Below, piece after piece: positions 43,912 to 51,998 of a DNA stretch of 51,998 nucleotides (the stretch's first letter is position 1; each line of letters begins with the position of its first letter). A model generated the notes under the pieces. The model did no database searches. It had not been told where the DNA came from and was given only the letters and a program-made list of their open reading frames with translations. The position numbers were made by a program, and so were the translations under genes. This DNA is from Bacteroidales bacterium (GTDB lineage: Bacteria > Bacteroidota > Bacteroidia > Bacteroidales > F082): assembly GCA_016936505.1 (NCBI GenBank), contig JAFGXS010000076.1, positions 1-51,998 of the forward strand. Reading direction: 5' to 3'.

Positions 43912-46317
43912 TTAAAAACTAAGTCTGAGCCCACTAACAAAATTAATGCCCGGAGCATTAATTCCTGAAGCATAAGGCCGGTAACTTAGATTGGTTAAAT
44001 TTTCGATGGCAAAGTTAAGCATGAAATGTTCATTAAAAGCATAGGTGCCTTTCAGGTTGTAAGTAGTCCATGCAGGCACATAGGGGTTCCCATTTATATC
44101 GGGTGTGTACATCTGGGTTTTGTCTTGTTCCGATGGGGAGAGTTCGTCATAGGCAAGCAAGCCGTTATAAGTAATGTTGAACATCATTCGTAGTTTGTTT
44201 TTTTCAAAATATAATGTTCCGCCGCCATAAATTGGAGGAATATGGCTCAATACAGACCCCTGATCATCTTTTCCTTTGATTATAGTAAGGTTGGATTTGA
44301 TCCCCCAGTTTTTTGAAATCTGAACTTCGCCTTCAAAACTTGCTCCGTAAATTTGAGCATAGCCTGTATTAACCACAGCCTGAACTCTGCTTAAGGTTCC
44401 ATCATAATAAATCGAATCCTGGCCATTTAAAGTGAAATTGCGACGAACCATGGCATTTTTCAGGTACGAATAAAATACGCTGACTTCAATATCAGCAATA
44501 TTTCCAATTCCTTTTCTTATACCCAGTCCCGCATTGTAAACATACTCTGGTTTCAGGTTTTCGTTGGGAACCACAACGCTTCCGGGTTCTGAATCGAAGA
44601 TTTTAGCTACATCGTCCAGGTTCGGAGCTCTGAATCCGGAGGATAAATTCAGACGAATTTGCCAGCTTTCGGGATGATAAATTATGCCTATACTTCCAGT
44701 GAATGCCTGATTACTGATATTGATGGATGTATAAGGTAAACGGTAGTAACTGGTATCAATAAACTTCGAATGAATTGCAACGGTTGAAAAACGTAAGCCT
44801 GTTAAAAAGGTGACCGGTAACTGAGTGAGGTTTTTCTTGTAGGTCAGATAAATTCCCGAATTCAGCGTGTTTGTTCCTCCGTCCGGATATCGGGTTGAGG
44901 TAGGCTCAGAAATATTAGTAACGATGTTTTCTGTTGTGCCGGTTGAAGCTACATGATTGTAATCAAGATCAAATCCATAAAACAAAAATTGTTCGTTGGC
45001 TAGTTTCTTGTTGAAATCGGCATTGATTCCTAAAATATTTACTTCTTCTTTTCTTTTTCTGATCCAGTCGTTTCTGAATTTTCGATCATTGCGGCCCTCC
45101 TGAACATTCTGATAGGATAAGGTAAGCACTGCTTCATTCCATAACCTGTTGTTTTTATAAAGACTGATGGCTGTTTTTGCCATGAACCATGTTTGCGGAC
45201 TGTAATACCATTGAGCGTATTTCAGCAGACCTGATGATGTTTCGGTTAACCTGTCGTAGCGAGGTACATCAGATGTAGCACTGTAATAAACTCCGGCATT
45301 TAACTGACTTTTTTCTGAAAGATTGACTTTAATCTTTTGCATGAAATTGATCTGATCGTAGCCTGACTTTACCTGCCTGTAAGGGTCGGGATTGTTAACA
45401 ATGGAGTCTGTTCCATTGATGCGTTCAACATAATTATAACGTTTGAAGTTCATGTTTCCATGAGTTCCCATTCGCAAGTCTCCAAATTTGGTATAGCTGA
45501 TAGAGCTAAGGAATGCCCATTTGTTGTTAGAAATATTAATATCAGCATGCAGGGTTCTTTCAAAAGCAGCCGTGCCAAAACGTGTAAAAGCATTTCCATG
45601 AACGGCCCAGTCTTTGGAAATGTTCATGTACGGATCAATAAGATGTACATCTACAACTCCTCCCAAAGCATCACTTCCATAAATGTTGGTTCCGGGACCA
45701 AAAATGATTTCGGCGCTTTTTATACTGTTCACATCTGCCTGAAGGATGTTTTGCAGATTCCCGCTTCTATATATGGCGTTATTCATGCGAACACCATCCA
45801 CAACCAAAAGAATTGAGTTGGCAGCAAACCCTCTTATCATAGGACTTCCTCCTCCCAGTTGACTTTTCTGGACAAACACTTGCTGCCCATCCGCAATCAG
45901 GTCAGCAGAGGTTGCCGGATTATTCAGTAAAATGGTTTTGCTTTTAATGGTTTCTATGTGATTTGGAATTTCGGAACGCTGTTCTTCCCATTTATTGGCA
46001 GAAACATAAACTTCATTGAGGTTTATGAAACGTTCATTAAGCTTAACAATGAAATGCTGTGCAGCCAGTTGATCAAAAGAAAAGGTTTTTGAATAAAATG
46101 AAGAATGTTGAAAGGTTAGGGTGTCATTTCTTACAAAAAAATCCAGTTTGGCTTGTCCCGACTCATTGCTAAGGACAGAGTGACTTTTACTGGTGTTGTA
46201 TATAGCTACATTGGCTATGGGTTTTCCTGTTTGCTGATCAATAACCCTGATAGTTTGGGCATGAAGCGAAAAAACAGAAATTGCGAACAAAATGAGTGCT
46301 GATAAAATTTTTCTCAT
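43912..46317 (-). CDS. TonB-dependent receptor, haem/haemoprotein type
   Basis: An 801-residue outer-membrane receptor. Signal peptide 1-20 (ending SLHAQ), CarboxypepD_reg-like domain (about 22-105), plug (about 118-235) with LGGGSPMIRGFAANSIL, VVDGVRMNNAIYRSGNLQ and IFGPGTNIYGSDALGGV, then a barrel ending in NFVSGLRLSF. The plug wording is that of the haemoglobin/transferrin/haem receptor group rather than SusC. The C-terminal YRPYASGINAPGIN also fits. Co-transcription with a truncated haemoglobin supports haem, though a siderophore or other metal chelate is possible. No partner lipoprotein is seen. Confidence 0.9.
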   Translation of the reverse strand: MRKILSALILFAISVFSLHAQTIRVIDQQTGKPIANVAIYNTSKSHSVLSNESGQAKLDFFVRNDTLTFQHSSFYSKTFSFDQLAAQHFIVKLNERFINLNEVYVSANKWEEQRSEIPNHIETIKSKTILLNNPATSADLIADGQQVFVQKSQLGGGSPMIRGFAANSILLVVDGVRMNNAIYRSGNLQNILQADVNSIKSAEIIFGPGTNIYGSDALGGVVDVHLIDPYMNISKDWAVHGNAFTRFGTAAFERTLHADINISNNKWAFLSSISYTKFGDLRMGTHGNMNFKRYNYVERINGTDSIVNNPDPYRQVKSGYDQINFMQKIKVNLSEKSQLNAGVYYSATSDVPRYDRLTETSSGLLKYAQWYYSPQTWFMAKTAISLYKNNRLWNEAVLTLSYQNVQEGRNDRKFRNDWIRKRKEEVNILGINADFNKKLANEQFLFYGFDLDYNHVASTGTTENIVTNISEPTSTRYPDGGTNTLNSGIYLTYKKNLTQLPVTFLTGLRFSTVAIHSKFIDTSYYRLPYTSINISNQAFTGSIGIIYHPESWQIRLNLSSGFRAPNLDDVAKIFDSEPGSVVVPNENLKPEYVYNAGLGIRKGIGNIADIEVSVFYSYLKNAMVRRNFTLNGQDSIYYDGTLSRVQAVVNTGYAQIYGASFEGEVQISKNWGIKSNLTIIKGKDDQGSVLSHIPPIYGGGTLYFEKNKLRMMFNITYNGLLAYDELSPSEQDKTQMYTPDINGNPYVPAWTTYNLKGTYAFNEHFMLNFAIENLTNLSYRPYASGINAPGINFVSGLRLSF

Positions 46318-46343
46318 TCTATAATGATCCTTTATTAAGCTTT

Positions 46344-46351
46344 CAAAATTA
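46344..46351 (-). promoter_or_regulatory. -7 promoter box of the haem-receptor operon
   Basis: TAATTTTG on the minus strand matches TAnnTTTG, 27 bases before the start at 46317. Confidence 0.5.
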
Positions 46352-46364
46352 AGCCATTTCCATA

Positions 46365-46393
46365 AAAAAACACCCCGGTTAAGAGGTGTTTTT
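46365..46393 (-). terminator. intrinsic terminator after yidC
   Basis: AAAAACACC pairs with GGTGTTTTT across a ten-base loop, 28 bases beyond the yidC stop and just upstream of the haem-receptor promoter. Confidence 0.85.
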
Positions 46394-46420
46394 GTGTTGT
46401 TTAGATTTTCGGTATTTTAT

Positions 46421-48343
46421 TTATTTGGCCGGATAACCTCTTTTTTTAGCTGCGTCTTCTAATCTCTTTTGGAAATTAGATTTCTTTGCCGGTTTTTTCT
46501 TATTGGCTTCAATTTTCATCCTCAGTTTATCCTCGTTGATAAATTTCTGAAACAGGAACATTTGTAGGAAAGTAATGATGTTAGCCAGGAAATAATAATA
46601 ACTTAAAGCTGATGCATAATTGTTAAACCATCCCAGGAAGATGAGGGGCATTAAATACATCATGGTTTTCATTCCGGGTAAAGTCTGTGTTTGAGCCGAT
46701 CCCATCATTTTGTTGTTCATGTAAGTATACAAAATGGTTGAAGCAGTCATCAGTAAAGTAAATAAACTTACATGGTCGCCGTACCACGGAATAGTAAAGG
46801 GCAGATGTAGAATGGAATCGTAACTTGACAAATCATGAGCCCAGAGGAAAGGTTGTTGCCTTAACTGAATAGCTGCAGGGAAAAACCTAAACATAGCAAA
46901 CAAAATAGGCATTTGCAACAACATCGGTAAACAGCCCGATGCGGGGTTGGCGCCTGCTTTTTTGTACAATGCCATAACGGCCTGCTGTTTCTTAACAGCA
47001 TCTTCTTTTTTAGGATATTTTGCATTGATTGCATCTACTTCCGGTTTCAATACCCTCATTTTAGCTGATGAGCGGTAGGTTGTAAATGCAATGGGGAACA
47101 GGATCATTTTCAATAAGATGGTCAATACCAGAATAACAATTCCATAATTCCATCCCAGTCCACCTAAAAAGTTGAATACAGGGATCACAATACCTTCGTT
47201 AATCCATGCCAAAAGGAAAAATCCCCACCCGATTGGAATCTGGTGATCCAGCTCCATGCCATAACCTTTGAGTGTGGTAAAATTATTCGGCCCATAATAA
47301 AATCTCATTCCGATACTATTGTCAGCTTTCATTGGACTGTAAGGTAATGTCAGGTCTGTTGACATACTTTTCAGATAATGCTCTGAAGGTTTGTGGTCCT
47401 TAATTTCGTTTGTTTTCAGTATCCCATTTTCAAAGGCATTGTCAGCAATAATTGTGCTGGAGAAAAACCGGAGTTTAAATGATGCCCATTTAAGTTTGGT
47501 TTTTATTTCTTTAGTTTCGTCTTTGCTTTCCGAAAGGTAGTCAACATCATCATTGTAGGGTTTGTAGTAGATGGTTGAACCGTTGAATTGATCAACAGCT
47601 TTTTCCTGTTGCAACATATCTGCATACCATTTAAGCTCCAGGTAATTCATGGTAGGCGGAATAATATTGCTCATATTTACCATGTTCAGGTTAAATCCTA
47701 GCATGTACTGATCACCTGTAAAAGTATAGGTGTATTCCAGATACGACGGGTTTTGTCCTTGCTGTGGGGCGTGGGCATAAACTCTGAAATGCAGGGTTAA
47801 TGTATTTTTACCCGATACCTTGAAAGCACGGGATGTCGTATCGCTGCCCACCAGTTCAAAATACAGGTTTTTGGTATTGACTAATTGATTGTTGGCAAAG
47901 AACGAAAGCCCGAATTCAGCAGTGTTCGGGTCAAATAAAATCAAAGGCCTTCCATCATAGGTCTTGTATTTTTTTAAATCGACATAGTTTATGAACCCTC
48001 CTTTTTTGCTGATTTTATAGGTTGCCAAATCGGTTTGAATGGTATAATATTCGTTTTGCCCCCGTAAGTCTGAGGAAAAAGGATTGTTGTTTTGAACCGC
48101 GGCTTGTTGAGGTTGTGCAGAAGCATTGGGCTGTGAAGCCGCAGCTGTTGGTGTTTGATTTTGCTTGGCCGCTATAGCCTGAGCCATTTTTATGGAGTCC
48201 TGTTGCTTTTGCATTACCTGCGCAATAGAATCTTGCTTTTGTTTTTCTTTTGCCAGTTGCTCCTTTGAAGGGGTCATCCAAATGGAATACCCTATCATGA
48301 TGGCTGCAATTAATAGGAAGCCTATCGTCGAATTTTTATTCAT
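46421..48343 (-). CDS. yidC: membrane protein insertase YidC
   Basis: Essential inner-membrane insertase, 640 residues. Residues 5-22 form the first transmembrane helix, followed by a Gln/Ala/Pro-rich linker (about 28-90) and the large periplasmic P1 domain (about 95-360, LRGQNEYYTIQTDLATYKIS, KGGFINYVDLKKY). The OXA/YidC core (about 370-610) contains GWNYGIVILVLTILLKMILF, LKPEVDAINAKYPK, NPASGCLPMLLQMPILFAMF and GLF-like YYYFLANIITFLQM. The C-terminus is Lys-rich (KKPAKKSNFQKRL), as in species where it contacts the ribosome. Length is normal for Bacteroidota. Confidence 0.97.
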   Translation of the reverse strand: MNKNSTIGFLLIAAIMIGYSIWMTPSKEQLAKEKQKQDSIAQVMQKQQDSIKMAQAIAAKQNQTPTAAASQPNASAQPQQAAVQNNNPFSSDLRGQNEYYTIQTDLATYKISKKGGFINYVDLKKYKTYDGRPLILFDPNTAEFGLSFFANNQLVNTKNLYFELVGSDTTSRAFKVSGKNTLTLHFRVYAHAPQQGQNPSYLEYTYTFTGDQYMLGFNLNMVNMSNIIPPTMNYLELKWYADMLQQEKAVDQFNGSTIYYKPYNDDVDYLSESKDETKEIKTKLKWASFKLRFFSSTIIADNAFENGILKTNEIKDHKPSEHYLKSMSTDLTLPYSPMKADNSIGMRFYYGPNNFTTLKGYGMELDHQIPIGWGFFLLAWINEGIVIPVFNFLGGLGWNYGIVILVLTILLKMILFPIAFTTYRSSAKMRVLKPEVDAINAKYPKKEDAVKKQQAVMALYKKAGANPASGCLPMLLQMPILFAMFRFFPAAIQLRQQPFLWAHDLSSYDSILHLPFTIPWYGDHVSLFTLLMTASTILYTYMNNKMMGSAQTQTLPGMKTMMYLMPLIFLGWFNNYASALSYYYFLANIITFLQMFLFQKFINEDKLRMKIEANKKKPAKKSNFQKRLEDAAKKRGYPAK

Positions 48344-48372
48344 GTGTTGACTGTGTAATACTTAAACGGGCG

Positions 48373-48380
48373 CAAAGTTA
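48373..48380 (-). promoter_or_regulatory. -7 promoter box of yidC
   Basis: TAACTTTG on the minus strand matches TAnnTTTG, 30 bases before the yidC start. Confidence 0.5.
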
Positions 48381-48481
48381 AGGAGAAAATGGATACAACC
48401 GGGCTTATTTTGAAGTAGTGAACCACTGATTGTGCACGGACTTTTATCTGAAGACTGAAATAAATTGAAACTTCAAGAAAT

Positions 48482-48489
48482 TAAATTTG
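48482..48489 (+). promoter_or_regulatory. -7 promoter box of the SPFH operon
   Basis: TAAATTTG matches TAnnTTTG and gives a leader of about 50 bases before 48548. Confidence 0.5.
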
Positions 48490-48547
48490 CATTTTTGAAA
48501 TTATTATAGTATCATTGTAATATCAAAATAACCTAATAATTAAAACA

Positions 48548-49399
48548 ATGACACAAGAGAAAAATGTAACTGCGTTATCAGGATATCTGGCACTTTTTAT
48601 GGCCATATTGCTTATAGCCTTTTCTATATGGCAGCTAGCCATGTATGAAGCTTTCTGGACATTAGCGCTGATATTTTTGGGATTGATTATTTTACCAGGG
48701 ATGATGGTTGTTAATCCAAATGAATCAAAAGTGCTGATACTTTTTGGTGCTTATAAAGGTACAGTGAAAAAGAACGGTTTTTGGTGGGTGAACCCATTTA
48801 TGGTAAAAAAGAATGTTTCCTTAAGAGCCAGAAATCTGGACAGTGAACCTATTAAAGTGAATGACAAGTTGGGAAATCCGGTTATGATTGGTGTGGTTAT
48901 GGTTTGGAAAGTAGATGATACTTATAAAGCCTCTTTTGATGTGGATGACTACGGAACTTTTGTAGACATTCAGAATGAAGTAGCCATCCGTAAACTTGCA
49001 GGCCAATATCCTTATGATAATCTGGAAGATGAAAATGCACACCTCACTCTGCGCAGTAGTAGCGAAGAGGTAAACCAGATGCTGGAAAACGAAATCACCG
49101 AACGGCTCTCAATTGCCGGAATTAAGGTGATAGAAGCACGTATTAATTACCTCGCATATGCGCAGGAAATTGCCGGTGCTATGCTCAAGCGTCAGCAAGC
49201 TACAGCCATTATTTCTGCCCGTCGCAAAATTGTTGAGGGGGCTGTCGGTATGGTCGAAATGGCACTGGAAGAGCTTTCTCAAAAAGAAATTATTCAACTT
49301 GACGAAGAACGTAAAGCCAATATGGTAAGTAATTTAATGGTTGTGCTTACAGCCGATAAGGATGTTTCCCCTGTGTTGAACACGGGTAGTTTGTATTAA
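48548..49399 (+). CDS. SPFH/Band-7 membrane protein
   Basis: A 283-residue membrane-anchored stomatin/prohibitin-type protein. Two N-terminal hydrophobic segments (about 10-32 and 34-55) precede the Band-7 domain (about 55-240: NPNESKVLILFGAYKGTVKK, NGFWWVNPFMVKK, SLRARNLDSEPIKVNDK, GNPVMIGVVMVWKV). A helical stretch follows (AGAMLKRQQATAIISARRKI), then a Glu-rich end. Such proteins form membrane rings that organise proteases or lipids. It is followed 17 bases later by a small membrane-protein gene and then an Arc-like gene, a set I regard as conserved in Bacteroidota. Confidence 0.92.
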   Translation: MTQEKNVTALSGYLALFMAILLIAFSIWQLAMYEAFWTLALIFLGLIILPGMMVVNPNESKVLILFGAYKGTVKKNGFWWVNPFMVKKNVSLRARNLDSEPIKVNDKLGNPVMIGVVMVWKVDDTYKASFDVDDYGTFVDIQNEVAIRKLAGQYPYDNLEDENAHLTLRSSSEEVNQMLENEITERLSIAGIKVIEARINYLAYAQEIAGAMLKRQQATAIISARRKIVEGAVGMVEMALEELSQKEIIQLDEERKANMVSNLMVVLTADKDVSPVLNTGSLY

Positions 49400-49416
49400 T
49401 AACAAAGTTTGATATA

Positions 49417-49995
49417 ATGAAAAGCCCAACCCGGATATATTATAAAGAAGAACAGAGCATGCGCAGTAGCCCTTCAATTTGGGCTTTGTACGTGGGATTT
49501 CTTGCGACGGTGGGCATTATGGCTTTTGGATTGTATCAACAGTTAATATTGGACAAACCTTTTGGCAATCATCCTACTTCCAATGCTAATCTTGAAATTA
49601 TTTTTGCAGTGATTTTGGTTTTCTTCACTGCGATTATCTTTTTTATAAGTCGTTTGAAGTTGATTACCATAATTGATGAACAGGGAATCAAAATAGGATT
49701 CTTTCCGCATTTAATGAAAGTAAAAAGCATTGCGAAAGAAAAAATAAGTCGCTATGAAGTAAGGAAATACAGACCTTTTATCGAATACGGAGGATGGGGA
49801 TTGCATTCAAGAGGAAAAGGTGGTCCCATCAGAAGAAGACGTTGGGGGATAGCCTATAATGTGAAAGGTAATATGGGGTTGCAGCTTTATCTGAAATACG
49901 GTGCTAAAATTTTGATTGGAACGCAAAACCCTTCAGGAATAGAAAGGGCCATGAATAAATTAATGAAAGAAGATGGAGGGAAGGTAAATGTCTAA
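49417..49995 (+). CDS. two-TM membrane protein with PH-like soluble domain
   Basis: A 192-residue protein I cannot name. It has a short basic N-terminus, transmembrane segments at about 22-45 (WALYVGFLATVGIMAFGLYQ) and 60-80 (IIFAVILVFFTAIIFFISRL), then a basic cytoplasmic domain of about 110 residues. The pattern (LITIIDEQGIKIGFFP, EKISRYEVRKYRPF, LYLKYGAKILIGTQNP, GIERAMNKLM) looks like a bacterial PH-type fold. It lies in an operon between the SPFH gene and the Arc-like gene, overlapping the latter by 8 bases. Confidence 0.8.
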   Translation: MKSPTRIYYKEEQSMRSSPSIWALYVGFLATVGIMAFGLYQQLILDKPFGNHPTSNANLEIIFAVILVFFTAIIFFISRLKLITIIDEQGIKIGFFPHLMKVKSIAKEKISRYEVRKYRPFIEYGGWGLHSRGKGGPIRRRRWGIAYNVKGNMGLQLYLKYGAKILIGTQNPSGIERAMNKLMKEDGGKVNV

Positions 49996-50167
49996 AAAGA
50001 AAGTTTTTCCGTTACGTTTAAATGCTGAAACCTGGGAGGCTTTGGAAAAATGGTCTGCCGATGAGTTCAGAAGCGTTAACGGGCAAATTGAATGGATCAT
50101 ACACAATGCCTTAAAAAAAGAGGGGCGTATCAAATCCTCAATACAACAACCTAAAAAAGATCAATAA
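49988..50167 (+). CDS. Arc-like ribbon-helix-helix DNA-binding protein
   Basis: A 59-residue basic protein found by reading on from the overlap with the preceding gene. The first half, KKKVFPLRLNAETWEALEKW, followed by NGQIEWIIHNALKKEG, has the beta-strand then two-helix layout of Arc/MetJ-type repressors (strand FPLRL, helix A from ETWEALEKWSADEF, helix B from SVNGQIEWIIHNAL). The ATG overlaps the previous stop by 8 bases, which indicates coupled translation. It may autoregulate the operon. A terminator follows at 50215. Confidence 0.85.
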   Translation: MSKKKVFPLRLNAETWEALEKWSADEFRSVNGQIEWIIHNALKKEGRIKSSIQQPKKDQ

Positions 50168-50214
50168 AACCGATATTAGAACTAGTTGGTTTTTATATTT
50201 TTTCCTCAAATGAC

Positions 50215-50246
50215 AAAGAGCCGAAGATAAAATGTCGGCTCTTTTT
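50215..50246 (+). terminator. intrinsic terminator of the SPFH operon
   Basis: AAAGAGCCGA, a ten-base loop, TCGGCTCTTT and a T-tract, 48 bases after the Arc-like stop. Confidence 0.88.
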
Positions 50247-50271
50247 TGAATCATGTATTATTTTATTCACT

Positions 50272-50483
50272 TTTGAGGCTTGCCTCAAACGCAAAAAGTA
50301 TTCAAAAAAGTCAAGGCTGTGTCTGCTTGCACTCGAAAACTAGCGTTTGACAGCTAAAATCTATAAACTCGTCCCAACATATCGGGACTCAAAAAGTATA
50401 GATTTTTTCACGCAGTCTGCTCTGGTTTTTCGGCTGATCAGACAAGGCCGATCCGGTTCGTTTCTTTGGAGGAAGCAAAGAAA
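50272..50483. repeat. palindrome-rich noncoding element (candidate interspersed repeat)
   Basis: Three perfect inverted repeats lie within about 210 bases. TTTGAGGC-TT-GCCTCAAA is at 50272-50289. A nested hairpin has outer arms AAAATCTATA (50356-50365) and TATAGATTTT (50397-50406) and inner arms GTCCC (50371-50375) and GGGAC (50384-50388). TTTCTTTG-GAGGAAG-CAAAGAAA is at 50461-50483. The base composition is richer in G+C than the neighbouring spacers, and there is no convincing reading frame. It fills most of the 330-base gap before hutU. It looks like a MITE/REP-type repeat or structured RNA. Confidence 0.5.
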
Positions 50484-50497
50484 TGAACAAGATCACT

Positions 50498-51998
50498 TTA
50501 AAATAGTTGATCAATCAAATCATCATCAGCCCTATTCGGCAACGTAATCTTCAGATCGGGGTTTTTATCCATTGCCCTTCGAATAGCATCATAAGCCCCT
50601 TTATTTCGTGCCCAGCTTCGCCGTGTGATTCCATTGTTTACGTCCCAAAATAACATGGAACGCAATCTTCTATCCGCTTCTTCACTGCCATCGAGTACCA
50701 TCCCAAAGCCTCCGTTGATTACTTCACCCCAGCCTACACCGCCGCCGTTGTGAATAGAAACCCATGTAGCACCGCGGAAAGAATCACCAATTACATTTTG
50801 AATGGCCATATCGGCAGTAAACTGCGAACCATCATAAATATTGGAGGTTTCCCGGAAAGGAGAATCGGTTCCAGAAACATCGTGATGGTCGCGACCGAGC
50901 ACAACCGGTGCTGAGATTTTCCCTTCCTGAATAGCCCGGTTAAATGCTGCAGCAATATTAATTCGTCCTTCAGCATCTGCATAAAGAATACGGGCTTGCG
51001 AACCCACTACCAATTTGTTCTGTCCAGCGTTTTCAATCCACTGTATGTTATCAGCCATTTGGCTTTGAATATCTTCAGGCGATTGCGCCATCATTTCTTT
51101 CATGACATCCAGGGCAATCTGGTCGGTTATTTCCAAATCTTTCGGGTTGCCTGAAGTGCAAACCCAGCGGAACGGACCAAAACCATAATCAAAAAACAGT
51201 GGCCCCATAATATCCTGAACGTAGGAGGGGTAACGGAAATTTTTTCCGTCTTCGGCCATGATATCGGCACCGGCACGGGAAGCTTCCAACAGGAAAGCGT
51301 TTCCATAATCGAAGAAATAGGTGCCGTTGGCAGTGTGCTTATTGATAGCGTCTGCCTGTCTTCTGAGTGATTTCTGAACTTCGGCTTTGAAAGCCTCCGG
51401 GTCTTCCACCATCATTTGATTGGATGCTTCAAAACTTAATCCGGCAGGATAGTAACCCCCAGCCCAGGGATTGTGTAATGAAGTCTGGTCGGAACCGAGT
51501 TCCACATGAATATTTTCTTCAGCCAGTTTTTCCCACAGGTCAACAATGTTGCCTACATAAGCCATCGAAACAGTTTCTTTATCGGCTTTGGCTTTTTTGA
51601 TTCGTTCGGCCAGCTCGTTCAAATTGTAATGCAGTTCGTCTACCCAACCCTGACTGTGGCGTTTTTCTGCTGCAGCAGGATTGATTTCAGCTACCACCGA
51701 AACGACTCCGGCAATATTCCCGGCCTTGGGCTGAGCACCAGACATGCCACCCAACCCGGAGGAAACAAACAGCTTTCCGGCAAACGGATTTTCATCTTTC
51801 TGAGCCACTTTTCGTGCTGCGTTCATCACGGTAATGGTGGTTCCGTGCACAATGCCCTGTGGTCCGATGTACATGTATGAACCGGCAGTCATTTGACCGT
51901 ACTGACTTACGCCCAAAGCATTGAAACGTTCCCAGTCGTCCTGTGCTGAATAATTGGGAATAACCATACCGTTGGTAACAACAACCCTGGGAGCGTCT
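50498..51998 (-). CDS. hutU: urocanate hydratase (5' end beyond the window)
   Basis: The second enzyme of histidine degradation: converts urocanate to imidazolonepropionate using a bound NAD as electrophile, in the cytoplasm. The frame is open to the window edge, with VVVTNG ahead of the first in-window Met at 51967, so the start lies outside; about 500 residues are visible. Urocanase motifs include IGPQGIVHGTT, SSGLGGMSGAQ, LGSDQTSLHNPWAGGYYPAG, FRWVCTSGNPKDLEITD (with the family's conserved cysteine) and SIHNGGGVGWG. Together with iorAB it points to amino-acid use. Other hut genes are not in view. Confidence 0.96.
   Translation of the reverse strand, partial: DAPRVVVTNGMVIPNYSAQDDWERFNALGVSQYGQMTAGSYMYIGPQGIVHGTTITVMNAARKVAQKDENPFAGKLFVSSGLGGMSGAQPKAGNIAGVVSVVAEINPAAAEKRHSQGWVDELHYNLNELAERIKKAKADKETVSMAYVGNIVDLWEKLAEENIHVELGSDQTSLHNPWAGGYYPAGLSFEASNQMMVEDPEAFKAEVQKSLRRQADAINKHTANGTYFFDYGNAFLLEASRAGADIMAEDGKNFRYPSYVQDIMGPLFFDYGFGPFRWVCTSGNPKDLEITDQIALDVMKEMMAQSPEDIQSQMADNIQWIENAGQNKLVVGSQARILYADAEGRINIAAAFNRAIQEGKISAPVVLGRDHHDVSGTDSPFRETSNIYDGSQFTADMAIQNVIGDSFRGATWVSIHNGGGVGWGEVINGGFGMVLDGSEEADRRLRSMLFWDVNNGITRRSWARNKGAYDAIRRAMDKNPDLKITLPNRADDDLIDQLF

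Noticed and set aside
45460-45816. 118-codon open frame opposite the haem-type receptor gene
   Set aside because: Overlaps the conserved plug region of the receptor on the other strand; no start context or family resemblance.

Overview
The window is about 52 kb of AT-rich chromosome from a member of the Bacteroidota. The evidence is internal: two SusC/SusD pairs, a LacI-type regulator beside glycoside hydrolases, two proteins with type IX secretion (T9SS) sorting tails, GldA- and GldM-family proteins, and repeated -7 promoter boxes of the Bacteroidota form TAnnTTTG. Indolepyruvate:ferredoxin oxidoreductase together with truncated haemoglobin suggests an anaerobic or facultative, amino-acid-using organism, perhaps Bacteroidales/Marinilabiliales-like; that rank is a guess. 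No rRNA, tRNA, CRISPR array or insertion sequence was seen.

Layout. 0-5.5 kb: the end of an unidentified gene, a LacI regulator, and a GH31-GH13 alpha-glucan operon. 5.6-9 kb: gldA, then metK preceded by a probable SAM-II riboswitch, a tiny T9SS-tailed protein and a small membrane protein. 9.3-22 kb: two SusCD pairs followed by a secreted T9SS subtilase with a PKD domain, plausibly a nutrient (perhaps peptide) capture locus. 22-29.9 kb: housekeeping and metabolic genes (M23 lipoprotein, iorAB, ACP phosphodiesterase-like, YjbQ, DUF423) and a YkoF-PnuC-NadR-kinase-glycosyltransferase operon. 29.9-31.6 kb: aldo/keto reductase and universal stress protein.

31.8-41.8 kb is the most unusual part. 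On the minus strand, in order of transcription, it carries a cytosolic hybrid histidine kinase and a NarL-type response regulator, three small exported proteins, a PapD-like periplasmic chaperone, an 899-residue usher-like outer-membrane protein, a fourth small exported protein, and a GldM/PorM-family protein. The four small proteins share a CYTG motif and, in most, a TxTITA-like last strand. The third has its own promoter and is followed by a strong intrinsic terminator, as expected for a major subunit. I read this as a candidate chaperone-usher-like surface-fibre system joined to a T9SS motor component. The assignment rests on motif-level resemblance and architecture, not on a database search.

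41.9-52 kb: a predicted metal exporter, an Fe-S-type Rrf2 regulator convergent with a haem-type TonB receptor/truncated haemoglobin operon, yidC, an SPFH / membrane protein / Arc-like trio, a palindrome-rich noncoding element, and the 3' part of hutU running off the window end.
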